Origin: Myxococcus eversor
Lineage (GTDB): Bacteria > Myxococcota > Myxococcia > Myxococcales > Myxococcaceae
NCBI RefSeq assembly: GCF_010894455.1
Contig: NZ_JAAIXY010000003.1
Location: 372,001-436,000 of the forward strand
Direction of reading: 5' to 3'
Length of the DNA stretch: 64,000 nt
The position numbers and the translations under genes are program-made. This document shows positions 38,583-48,423 of the stretch, one piece after another; the stretch's first letter is position 1, and each line of letters opens with the position of its first letter. Below the pieces are notes generated by a model. That model did no database searches, was not told the DNA's origin, and saw only the letters and a program-made list of their open reading frames with translations.

Positions 38583-38615
38583 GGCGGAACCGGGAGCCAC
38601 ACACCCGGTTCCGCC
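38583..38615 (+). terminator. Strong hairpin between pump and TolC genes (attenuator or terminator)
   Basis: A perfect 12-bp stem, GGCGGAACCGGG / CCCGGTTCCGCC, with a 9-base loop lies 24 bases after the pump stop codon. No run of U follows, so it is not a classical terminator. It may lower transcription or protect the upstream mRNA, giving less TolC than pump, or act with Rho. Confidence 0.45.
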
Positions 38616-38717
38616 CCCTTCCACCTGATTCACGCGGTCGACGCTCCGGTCCTCTCAAGGGACCGCGACGCACCTCGTGTGTCCTCTGCTCCTGACGCAT
38701 CCACCTCGGTCTCCACC

Positions 38718-40169
38718 ATGCTCCTCCATGCGCTCATCACCAGCGTCCTGCTGACGCAGACTCCCAGCGTCTCCGCCACTCCCGAACGCACCCCCACGTC
38801 CCAGCCGGCTCCCGCCATCACCGACACACCCGTGCGGGACACGGCGCCCCAGGCGGCCTCCAGCGACTCCGCCGTGCCGATGCCCGCGTCTGGCACGAAG
38901 GCGACCGCGCTTCCGCTGCTCACTCTCGACGAGGCCATCGCCCTCGCGGAGAAGCAGAGCCCCAGCCTCGACGCCGCACGTGCGCGCCTTCAGCAGTCCA
39001 AGGAGCTGGGCAACAAGGCCTGGTCCGGATACCTCCCCAGTGTCACCGCGAGCGGCTCGTACATCCGCAATCCGCAGGAGCTGACGTTCGCCCTCCCCGG
39101 TGCTCCGGACCCCATCACCTTGCAGAAGCGGGACCAGCTCTCCGGTCAAATCTCCGCGCGGCAGGCCCTGATTGTCCCCACGCTGTGGCCCGCCATCAAG
39201 AATGCCTACCTGGGCGAGAAGGTGGCGGGGCTGACGGCGGAGAACTCGCGCCGCGAGATTCTCTTCTCGGTGGCCCAGGCCTATCTCGGAGCCGCGAGCC
39301 TGCGGGAGGCCATGGCGGTGCAGGAGCAGCTCCTGGAGGTCCGCCGCGGCTTCGAGCGCGACGCCCAGAACCGCTTCGAGGTGGGTGACGTGGAGCGGCT
39401 GGCGCTGCTGCGCGCGACGCTGGACCGCAAGCAGGCCGAGCAGGAGGTGGTGCGAAGCCGCAATGCCTATGCGACGGCGAAGAGTTCTCTCGCCGCGCTC
39501 CTCGCGCGACCGGTGGACTTCGACGTGGCGCCTCCCAAGCAGACGGCCGTGTCACTCCCCGCCGAGACAGGGGATGCGGCGTCCGCCGAGAAGACGGCCC
39601 TGGACCGGCGGCCGGATGCCTCGGCGGCGCGCCTCAACGTGGACCTGGCTCGCGGCGGGCGCAAGCAGGTCGTCATGGAGTACCTCCCCAGCCTGCATGC
39701 CACGGGCAACGTCTCGACGAGCAACACCGCCGGCCTCACCGGCGTGGCGTCCACGTGGACTGCGGGGCTGGCCCTGTCGTGGAACCTGTTCGACGGCGGA
39801 CTGCGCGAGGCCAACCTGCGGGAGTCCTCTGGAAAAATCGCCGAGGCGAACGCCAACCTGCGCGGCACCGAGGAGAAGATTCGCGACGAGGTGCGCAAGG
39901 CGCGCAGCGAGCTGGAGAGCGCGGAGGTCAACCTCAGCACAGCCGAGGAGCGGGTGAAGCTGGCATGGGAGAGCGCGCGCCTGGCGAAGCAGAGCTTCGA
40001 TGCGGGAGCCTCGACGTACCTTCAGGTGACGGACGTCAACGCGACGCTCGCGAGCGCGCAGATGTCCGCCGTGACGGAGGCGCTCAACGTGCAGTTGTCG
40101 CGTCTCGCCCTGGCCCGCGCGACGGGCCTCTTCGACCCCACCGGCAACGCCCTGGCGCCCGTGCAGTAG
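38718..40169 (+). CDS. TolC-family outer-membrane efflux channel
   Basis: The 483-residue protein has a signal peptide (MLLHALITSVLLTQTPSVSA) and a Pro/Thr-rich linker before the channel. Family features are LTLDEAIALAEKQSPSLDAARARLQQSK at the start of the first repeat, GYLPSVTASGSYIRNP, and in the second repeat DRRPDASAARLNVDLARGGRK. TAGLALSWNLFDGGLREANLRE and the final RLALARATGLF complete the pattern. Long coiled coils form the periplasmic tunnel. ATG at 38718 is preferred over GTG at 38679, since it gives the clean signal peptide. Confidence 0.9.
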   Translation: MLLHALITSVLLTQTPSVSATPERTPTSQPAPAITDTPVRDTAPQAASSDSAVPMPASGTKATALPLLTLDEAIALAEKQSPSLDAARARLQQSKELGNKAWSGYLPSVTASGSYIRNPQELTFALPGAPDPITLQKRDQLSGQISARQALIVPTLWPAIKNAYLGEKVAGLTAENSRREILFSVAQAYLGAASLREAMAVQEQLLEVRRGFERDAQNRFEVGDVERLALLRATLDRKQAEQEVVRSRNAYATAKSSLAALLARPVDFDVAPPKQTAVSLPAETGDAASAEKTALDRRPDASAARLNVDLARGGRKQVVMEYLPSLHATGNVSTSNTAGLTGVASTWTAGLALSWNLFDGGLREANLRESSGKIAEANANLRGTEEKIRDEVRKARSELESAEVNLSTAEERVKLAWESARLAKQSFDAGASTYLQVTDVNATLASAQMSAVTEALNVQLSRLALARATGLFDPTGNALAPVQ

Positions 40170-40188
40170 CCGCGACTCGACGAACGCC

Positions 40189-41532
40189 ATGAAGAACGCA
40201 TCCACGCTGAACGCGTCTCTGCATCACGCCCGGCTCCTCGTCGTGCTGCATGCCGTCGGCCTCCCATTCGTGAGTCGGGCTCAGGACGTGCCCGCCCCGC
40301 CGAGTCCCAGCTCCGCGCCACTCGCTGGAGAAGTATCGGTCGAAGGCGCGGCACCCACGCCCGCGACGCTGGTCGGGCGCATCGAGCGCATCGACATCCA
40401 GGGCAACACCCGCACACAGGAGTCCGTCATCCTCCGGGCCATGCGCATGGCTCCGGGGGATGTGCTCACCACCGGGGACGCCGACGAGCTGAAGCGCAGG
40501 CTCCTCAACCTCCAGCGCTTCAAGAGCGTGGAGGTGCTGACACGTCCCGAGGGCCAAGGCGTCGGACTCCAAGTCACGGTGGAGGAGCGCTGGACGCTGC
40601 TGCCCATCCCCGTCTTCTCCTCGGGCAAGGGACAGTGGCAGGCGGGTGTCTTCGCCGTCGAGAGCAACCTGTTCGGGCTGCGCAAGACGCTGGTGGGCGG
40701 AGGCATGTGGGGCAACCGGGGAGGCACCCTGTTCTCCATGTACCGGGACCCGAGCATCGGAGGCAGCCAGTGGACGAGCCTCCTCTCGTTCCAGTTCTCC
40801 AAGACGGACCGGGAGCGCCACGTCCGGGACGTCATCATGGACACGTACACGGACCGGCGCTTCGACATCGCGGGGACGCTCGGCTACCAGGTGACTCCCG
40901 AGCTGAATGTCGGCGCGGGCTGGTTCTCCCTCATCAACAAGCCATTGGCCTTGCCGGAGGGCCCCGAGACGCCCCAGCGCGGAGAGGTGCACGGGGTGAG
41001 CGTCTCGGCCGAGTACCTGGGCCAGGACTTCCACTTCTATTTCAACGAGGGACTGGTGGCCCGGGCGCTCTACCGCGAGGGCCTGGGCGTCATGGGCTCC
41101 TCTCGCGAGCTGCGTCAGGTGTCGCTCTTCGCGAGCTACACGCTGCCTGTCTTTGGAAACCATGCGCTGACGTTGACGGCCCAGCACGGGCAGACACGAG
41201 GAGATGCGTTCCTGGATGCGCAGCTCCTGGGAGGCCGCACGGGGAGCCGGGGCTTCGCCGCCGGGACACTGTGGGCGGAGATGGCCAGCTCGGCGACGTT
41301 GGAATATCAGGTGCCGCTCTGGAGCCCCAGCATGTTGACCCTCACCGCGCATGCCTTCGTGGATGTGGGCCGGGTGGAGTGGCGCAACTCGCTGCTCAAG
41401 TACGTCTCTCCCGGCGTGGGCGTCCGCGCCTACGTCCGCGAGGTGGCGATTCCGGCCGTCGGCGTCGAACTGGCCCGGGACCCGCTGTCGGGAGACCTGG
41501 TGACCTCGGTGGCGGTGGGCTTCGGTTTCTAA
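40189..41532 (+). CDS. Omp85-superfamily protein with one POTRA domain and a surface-antigen barrel
   Basis: The 447-residue protein has a signal peptide ending FVSRAQD, then a POTRA domain (VGRIERIDIQGNTRTQESVIL...GDADELKRRLLNLQRFKSVEV) near residues 60-135. The remainder is a C-terminal barrel with alternating strands. The last strand ends in VAVGFGF, a typical outer-membrane insertion signal. The gene is 19 bases after the TolC gene, so it belongs to the efflux operon. A single-POTRA Omp85-like partner is unusual there and could insert or assist the channel, or act separately. Confidence 0.82.
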   Translation: MKNASTLNASLHHARLLVVLHAVGLPFVSRAQDVPAPPSPSSAPLAGEVSVEGAAPTPATLVGRIERIDIQGNTRTQESVILRAMRMAPGDVLTTGDADELKRRLLNLQRFKSVEVLTRPEGQGVGLQVTVEERWTLLPIPVFSSGKGQWQAGVFAVESNLFGLRKTLVGGGMWGNRGGTLFSMYRDPSIGGSQWTSLLSFQFSKTDRERHVRDVIMDTYTDRRFDIAGTLGYQVTPELNVGAGWFSLINKPLALPEGPETPQRGEVHGVSVSAEYLGQDFHFYFNEGLVARALYREGLGVMGSSRELRQVSLFASYTLPVFGNHALTLTAQHGQTRGDAFLDAQLLGGRTGSRGFAAGTLWAEMASSATLEYQVPLWSPSMLTLTAHAFVDVGRVEWRNSLLKYVSPGVGVRAYVREVAIPAVGVELARDPLSGDLVTSVAVGFGF

Positions 41533-41555
41533 CGGCCTTCGGAGCGCGTGCTCAC

Positions 41556-42113
41556 ATGATGACCGTCGTTTCGATGATTCCCAGGCAGCGCGCCGCCATT
41601 CTCACGGCGGCGCGCGAGGCCTTTTCCCGGAGGGGCTTCACACAGACCTCCATGCAAGACATTGCTCGAAGCGCGAGCCTGTCACCGGGGATGCTCCACT
41701 CCTATTTCAAGACCAAGAAGGACCTGTTCCACGCGGTGGTGGACCAGGTCTGGACGGTGGCCCTCTCCGAACTCGAGGCCGCGGTCTGGGACGCGCGGAC
41801 TCCCGAGGTGCGGTTGCAGACGTTCATCGAAATCCGCCAGGGGATGGTGGAGCGGATGGTCCGGGAGCTGCGCATCACAACCGCGGCGCTTCGCGACATC
41901 CTTCCCCTCGTCGAGCCGTGCCTCGCCGGCCCCCGGGCTCGCGAGCTCGCGCTGCTGGAGGCCATCTTCGAGGAAGGCAGGGTCCGGAGAGCCTTCACCG
42001 TCTCCAACCCCCGGGCCACCGCACGTGCACTCGCGGTGGGACTGCATCAAATCGAGTGCACCATGGTGCGCTTCTGCCTGATGCCAGGACCGCGCGCCTC
42101 CCACCTTGAGTGA
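41556..42113 (+). CDS. TetR-family transcriptional regulator (second)
   Basis: The 185-residue regulator has the TetR DNA-binding domain: ILTAAREAFSRRGFTQTSMQDIARSASLSPGMLHSYFKTKKDLF. The C-terminal helices include RARELALLEAIFEEGRVRRAF. It follows the Omp85-like gene by 23 bases, so it is probably read as the last gene of the efflux operon. A second TetR gene at the end of the operon suggests feedback or control of an unlinked target. ATG at 41556 is used, with 41559 and 41574 possible. Confidence 0.87.
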   Translation: MMTVVSMIPRQRAAILTAAREAFSRRGFTQTSMQDIARSASLSPGMLHSYFKTKKDLFHAVVDQVWTVALSELEAAVWDARTPEVRLQTFIEIRQGMVERMVRELRITTAALRDILPLVEPCLAGPRARELALLEAIFEEGRVRRAFTVSNPRATARALAVGLHQIECTMVRFCLMPGPRASHLE

Positions 42114-42117
42114 GCCC

Positions 42118-43083
42118 TCACCCGCCGCAAGCGACGCGGTGGACGAGCCCGTACACGCCGTAGCGCACCATGTACGGCAGCGCGTACTCCGGGAAGGCCG
42201 CCGCCGCGCGCTTCTCCAGCTCCGCGTGGTGCGGCGCCGCCGCGTCACCGCACAGCTCCGCCTTGCGCCCGCCCAGCTCCGCCGCGTACGTCGTCACCAC
42301 CGTCACCATTCCATCCAGGTAGCGCTGCTGCGCGGCAATCGCCTCCGCCACCGGCGCTGACGTCCCCCGGCCTCCATACACCGTGGCGCGCGGCCACGCG
42401 GACAGCTCCTCCAGCGCCGCCTTCCACGCCTCGACGTCCGGCACCACCTTGCCGTCACGCACCCCGCCCTCCAGCCACGCATGCGCGCCGTGGTGCACCA
42501 GGTCTCCGACGATGAGCGCCTCGCGCCCCGGCACGTACGCCACCGTCTGCGTCACCGTGACTCCCGCGTGCTTCAGCTCCGTCAGCTCCACCTTCGCGCC
42601 CCCCTCCAGCGGCAGCGAGTACGTCCCCCGGAACGTGACGTCCACCGAGGCCTGTGCCGGATAGGTCTCCTCGGTGAAGGCCTTCGCGATGTTCACCCAG
42701 AAGTACTTCTTGTACGCGTGCACGGCGGGAATCGCCGCGGCGGTGGCCTCGCTCGCCACCACCTTCGCGCCCACGCGCTGGAACACCGCCGCGCCGTTGA
42801 ACTTGTCCGGGTTCGGATGCGTGAGGACCACGTAGCGGATGGGGTGGTCCGTCCGCGAGCGGATGTGCTCCAGCACCCGATTCGCCTCCGCCTCGGTGAA
42901 CTGCGCGTCGAACACCACCACCTCCGCGCCCGTGTCGTAGAAGAACGAGTGCGTGTCGAACCCGTTCGCGTCACTCGTGTAGTGCTGGACCTCCGAGTCA
43001 CCCAGGTTCACCTTGGTCCCCGCGCACCCCAGCAGACACAGCGCGCCCAGCATCAACACCTTCGCGTTCATCGTGAAGCCCAT
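42118..43083 (-). CDS. Metallo-beta-lactamase-fold lipoprotein with a degenerate metal-binding motif
   Basis: The 321-residue protein has a lipoprotein leader (VLMLGALCLLGC). The MBL-fold signature THxHxDHxxG is replaced by LTHPNPDKFNGA, where the second His is Asn and the third is Lys. The first His, the Asp and the Gly survive. Later, ELKHAGVT and IVGDLVHHGAH provide the His and Asp positions of the fold. It could be a non-canonical metal enzyme or a binding protein. It starts at ATG 43083 with GAGGA nearby and is convergent with the TetR gene. Confidence 0.78.
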   Translation of the reverse strand: MGFTMNAKVLMLGALCLLGCAGTKVNLGDSEVQHYTSDANGFDTHSFFYDTGAEVVVFDAQFTEAEANRVLEHIRSRTDHPIRYVVLTHPNPDKFNGAAVFQRVGAKVVASEATAAAIPAVHAYKKYFWVNIAKAFTEETYPAQASVDVTFRGTYSLPLEGGAKVELTELKHAGVTVTQTVAYVPGREALIVGDLVHHGAHAWLEGGVRDGKVVPDVEAWKAALEELSAWPRATVYGGRGTSAPVAEAIAAQQRYLDGMVTVVTTYAAELGGRKAELCGDAAAPHHAELEKRAAAAFPEYALPYMVRYGVYGLVHRVACGG

Positions 43084-43501
43084 GGTCGTCGTCCTCGTGT
43101 GAGAAGGCCGGAACCTCCACACGAGGCCCCAGCGAGCGAGGCGAAAGATGCTCGCGTCCCATCTGGCGCGCTTGCGCGCATCGGCCATCGATTTGCTTGA
43201 ATCCGCCAACCGTCCCGGCACGCGGGCCACGAGGAGCGGCACGCCCGCATCGCCGAGTGCACTGTCGTGACGGATTCCGTTCGCGCCGCGCTGCTCACCA
43301 CGTGACGTGGCTCCCCACCTCGGGGGCCAGGCTTCGCGCTTCCACTCGTGGGAAGCACGCGGGTTCCTCACGCCCCTCGCGTCACCCTGTCATGTCCGTG
43401 ACGCGGCCCTTTCCAGCCCCCGCGCGGCTGGCACCTGACTTGCCTTTGAGCCACCGGCGCTCGAGGGACGTCCGCCCAAGGACGTCGGAGGCGGAGCAGA
43501 C
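43084..43501. promoter_or_regulatory. Divergent intergenic region with a sigma-54 promoter
   Basis: This region separates the MBL-fold gene from the lipoprotein gene at 43502. It holds the sigma-54 element described separately at 43429-43443. The ribosome binding site of the lipoprotein gene (GGAGGCGGAG) lies at its right end. I see no other clear dyad or gene. Confidence 0.4.
43429..43443 (+). promoter_or_regulatory. Sigma-54 (-24/-12) promoter
   Basis: TGGCAC, five bases and TTGC match the sigma-54 consensus with the invariant GG and GC exactly 10 bases apart. It lies about 60 bases before the lipoprotein start codon, a normal distance. Myxobacteria use many sigma-54 activators, so this fits the host. 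It predicts that the propeller lipoprotein needs an enhancer-binding protein for expression. Confidence 0.65.
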
Positions 43502-45133
43502 ATGTGCGGGCATGGACGAGGTCGATGGTGGCTGGGATTGCTGGGCGCGCTATTGCTCGCCGGCTGCAAGGAGAGCGCGGAGACACAAGCTCCGCCCATC
43601 GAGGACCAGGAGGAGCTTCCCGATTCGGGCCCACCGCCCGTCGAGGAAGAAGACGCTGGAGTCCCCGATGCGGGTGAGCCTCCCGACGCGGGCCTCCCCG
43701 AGGACGCGGGCACACCGGATGCCGGTCCAGCCAGCGGCCCTCCCCTGCCTCCGGATGCGAGCGGCTGGCGCTTCCTCGGCTCCGCGCAGGGCGGACCTCG
43801 CGAGGTGCTCGGCGTCACGCAGGACGAGGGCGGCAACATCTGGGTCGCGGGCGGCGAGGACGGCCTCTGTCTGCTGCGCCCCGGCGCCAACACCTTCCAG
43901 TGCTTCACCATGGCGGACGGCCTGCATCCCTGGGCCGCGTGGAAGGGCAAGGACCCGCTGCCGGAGAACCGCTACCTCAAGGTGACGGCGGTGACGGGCG
44001 GCCCTCCAGGCACCGTCTTCGTCGGCTACCAGGGTCGCCCCCACTGCGAGAACGAGTTCTACAAGCCCCCCGGCCAGCCCGAGGACCCCGCCATCTACAA
44101 GAGCGGCGACGCGGACCGCGTGGAGCTGAAGGTCGATGGCACCCTGGCCGTCGTCCACTATGACATCCACTCGCCCGCGCACTCGGTGCCCGGCTACGGC
44201 CACCGCGAGAAGCTCTGCACGGTGAACCGCATCGTCTGGGACAAGGCCACCCAGGGCCTGTGGTTCGCCGCCAACCACGGCCTCGCGTGGGGCGAGGCGA
44301 ACTACCAGGGCGGAGAGGCCTGCGCCAACGCCGAGGTCCGCGCCGTCAACACGTGGGCCTATGTGACTCACGACTCCCAGGGCAACGAGGTGGACCGCGA
44401 GCTGCGCCAGCGCTGCAAGTTCGGCGTCATGGAGCACGTCCACCCCGCAATCCAGATGCACGGCACGGACGAAACGGACGAGGACAGCCGGCTCGCCGGA
44501 GACGTGTGGGGCGTGGCGGTGCGTCCGGACGGCGACGTGTGGATGGGCACCGCCATCCGCAGCTCGCGCTTCCGCATCATGACCAACGCCGTGGGCCACG
44601 CGGGCACCGGCGCACCCTGGAACTTCGAGGCCGCGCGCAAGCAGTCCGAGGACAAGAAGAACGCCGCCAACCGCATCGACATCTGGCCCGACGCCGTGGC
44701 CGAGCCCATTCCTCCCACGTCCGCGCAGCGCAAGGACGACCTGGTGAGCGATGTCGCCCTGATGCCGGACGGCACCGTCTGGGTGTCCAGCTTCGCCTGG
44801 GGCCTGGCCAAGCTGAACGACACGGGGCAGGTGGTGGACCATGAGCTGACGGGAGAGGCGGAGCGCTTCGTGTCCTCGCTGGAGCGGGACTCGCGCGACG
44901 GCAGCCTGTGGATTGGCCACCGCTGGGGTCGGGGCCTGATGCGCCTTCACACCGAGGGCACCTTCGTCACCCACAACAAAGCGCTGGGCGGATTGGCCAG
45001 CCAGCCCATCTGGGACATCCAGGTGGTGGGCACGGGCGACTCGCGCGTGGTGCTGGTGGCCTTCTCGGCCACACGTGATGGCGCCAACACCATCACCCGT
45101 CCGGGCGCCATCGGCATCTACACCGGCCGTTGA
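43502..45133 (+). CDS. Lipoprotein with a beta-propeller-type repeat region
   Basis: The 543-residue protein has a lipobox (LLGALLLAGC) followed by a Pro/Asp/Glu-rich spacer with DAG repeats. The body has several WVAGG/WFAANHGL/WMGTA/WVSSFAWG/WIGHRWGRG blades (GGNIWVAGGEDGL, GLWFAANHGLAWG, GDVWMGTAI, GTVWVSSFAWGL, GSLWIGHRWGRG). This is the two-component-regulator-propeller or NHL style, about seven blades. It should be a surface or periplasmic binding protein. It is preceded by a sigma-54 promoter and followed by glpK. Confidence 0.75.
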   Translation: MCGHGRGRWWLGLLGALLLAGCKESAETQAPPIEDQEELPDSGPPPVEEEDAGVPDAGEPPDAGLPEDAGTPDAGPASGPPLPPDASGWRFLGSAQGGPREVLGVTQDEGGNIWVAGGEDGLCLLRPGANTFQCFTMADGLHPWAAWKGKDPLPENRYLKVTAVTGGPPGTVFVGYQGRPHCENEFYKPPGQPEDPAIYKSGDADRVELKVDGTLAVVHYDIHSPAHSVPGYGHREKLCTVNRIVWDKATQGLWFAANHGLAWGEANYQGGEACANAEVRAVNTWAYVTHDSQGNEVDRELRQRCKFGVMEHVHPAIQMHGTDETDEDSRLAGDVWGVAVRPDGDVWMGTAIRSSRFRIMTNAVGHAGTGAPWNFEAARKQSEDKKNAANRIDIWPDAVAEPIPPTSAQRKDDLVSDVALMPDGTVWVSSFAWGLAKLNDTGQVVDHELTGEAERFVSSLERDSRDGSLWIGHRWGRGLMRLHTEGTFVTHNKALGGLASQPIWDIQVVGTGDSRVVLVAFSATRDGANTITRPGAIGIYTGR

Positions 45134-45144
45134 CGTGGAGTAGG

Positions 45145-45176
45145 GTCCTCCCAACGCCGTCAATCTTTGGGAGGAC
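45145..45176 (+). promoter_or_regulatory. Hairpin covering the glpK ribosome binding site
   Basis: A perfect 10-bp stem (GTCCTCCCAA / TTGGGAGGAC, loop of 12) contains the whole GGGAGGA Shine-Dalgarno sequence of the glycerol kinase gene in its 3' arm. If the mRNA includes both arms, translation would be shut off until the stem opens. This could be temperature, ribosome-stalling or protein controlled. Confidence 0.55.
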
Positions 45177-45183
45177 TCACCCC

Positions 45184-46670
<1,487 letters not shown>

Positions 46671-46674
<4 letters not shown>

Positions 46675-48056
46675 GCCGGGCGGCGCGCACACCTCGGCTT
46701 CTCGCCGCGGTGCTCGCCCTGGTCCTCGGGGTGGGCTGCCCCGCCCCCATCCCGGAGGAGTGCCTCATGGGCGGCGGCAGCAGCGTGGAGCCGCCGTCGC
46801 TCCTCGTTCCGGTGAACCAACCGGCGAGCCTGCTCATCCCCGCCAGCGCGAACTCGGCCTGCGGCGACATGGGCGCCGAGCGACCCGAGTCCGTCACCGT
46901 CGAGGCCCAGGACCCGTACAACCTGCCCGTGCCCGCCACCGTCGAGCTGGGCCCGACCTCCTGGACGGCCACCGTCCACTTCACCCCGACGATGCCGGGC
47001 CGCTACCACCTCATCGTCGCCTTCTCGCCCGTGGGCAGCCTGCGCCAGTTCGACGTGTTCGTGGCGGAGGACGGTCGCCAGCGCTCCACCGTGACGCGGA
47101 TGACCAACAAGCCCGATTGCCCGTTCCTGGCGCGCACGCACGGCGGCACCTGGGTCTGCGGTGGCCGGGCCTGGCGGGAGTCGAGCGAGCCGGAACAGTC
47201 GATTGGCCAGGGCCGCAACCCCGCGACGGCGGTGGCCGGTGACGTGGTGTGGTCGATGTTCGAAGGTCAGGTGCGCCGCTACGTCGACCCGGGCACGGGT
47301 CCCCTCGTCCTCACCGGCACCGCGCCCTTCCCGCCGAGCACGACGACCGACAACACCCCGCACGCCCGGCTGGCCACGGAGGACGAGTACGTGGTGCTGG
47401 ATGCCACCACCGTGTACCGCTACACCTTCAGCGAGGGCGTGGGCGTGCTCCCCGTCCCGACGTCCCAGTGGGCCGAGCAGCCCGGGATGACCTTCGGCGC
47501 GGACAGCGCGCAGGTGCTGGCGCTGCGCGCGGGTGCGACGCTCTGGCTGGTGAGCCGCGTACAGGAGCGGGTGACCTTCGTCCCGCGCACGTGGGCCTGT
47601 CCCTTCCAGCTCGGCCCCCTGAACACCTATGTGCCCGTGACGGGCCAGCCCTGCACGTCGCTCGAAGGCGAACCCCAGGGCTTTGGCGACGGCGTGCTGT
47701 GGACGCGGGGGACCCTCACGTCCACGCAAGGGTTCAGCAACATCCTGCACCGCTACACGGTGACCGCCGAGCACGGTCCCCGGGAAGAAGGCGTCCTCTC
47801 CCTGGACTCGAGCCTCTCCTTCCACCAACCGGAGCTGCGCTACGGCCCCACCCTGCCCGTCCTCACTCCCGTCTCGAGCACGGGCCCCCGCGCCACCCCG
47901 CGCTGGGACTCGGAGCGTGGTGAGCTGTTGCTCGTGTTGGTACCTGGCGGCGGCGCGAACACCACCGTTACGCGCATCTCGGACCATTTCACCTGGACGG
48001 TGAATCACGACGTGATTCCCGAGCTGCGCATCTATCCCTGGACGTCCACTCCCTGA
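46671..48056 (+). CDS. Lipoprotein of unknown function, coupled to glpK
   Basis: The 461-residue protein has a lipobox-type leader (LLAAVLALVLGVGC). The body is beta-rich with an early Ig-like stretch (TIPARY-style: TVHFTPTMPGRYHLIVAFS) and later strand repeats. Its ATG overlaps the glpK stop as ATGA, so the two are translationally coupled. No link to glycerol use is visible in the protein, so the coupling may only reflect compact gene packing. No family is recognised. Confidence 0.7.
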
Positions 48057-48111
48057 CGCCACCCACGGATGGCTTCCCTCGGGCGCGGGAGCGGATATGA
48101 AGGAGGTCATC

Positions 48112-48423
48112 ATGGCCCATGACCGCACCCTGCTCGCTCCCGAGGCGCTCCAGTCCTTCCTCACCCAGCATCCCGACTGGAAGCACGAAGGCGGGATGAT
48201 TCGCCGCACCTACGAGGCGCCCTCCTTCCTGGAGGGCATCGCCTTCGTGGAGAAGGTGGCCCAGGCGGCGGAGAAGGCGGACCACCACCCGGACATCGAC
48301 ATCCGCTGGCGCAAGGTGACGCTGGCGCTCGTCACGCATGACGCCGGGGGCCTCACCTTCCGCGACACCGCCCTGGCGGCGGACTCGGACAGGCTCTTCG
48401 CCGAGGTGGTGCGGGAGCAGTGA
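48112..48423 (+). CDS. 4a-hydroxytetrahydrobiopterin dehydratase (pterin carbinolamine dehydratase)
   Basis: The 103-residue protein recycles the pterin cofactor of aromatic amino acid hydroxylases. Family features are HPDWKHEGGMIRRTYEAPSF, then EKADHHPDIDIRWRKVTLALVTHDAGGLT, with the active-site HHPD motif. ATG at 48112 is chosen because AAGGAGG lies five bases upstream, which in turn removes an earlier ATG at 48097 that overlaps the site. No phenylalanine hydroxylase gene is adjacent, so it is a stand-alone copy. The next gene overlaps its stop. Confidence 0.92.
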   Translation: MAHDRTLLAPEALQSFLTQHPDWKHEGGMIRRTYEAPSFLEGIAFVEKVAQAAEKADHHPDIDIRWRKVTLALVTHDAGGLTFRDTALAADSDRLFAEVVREQ

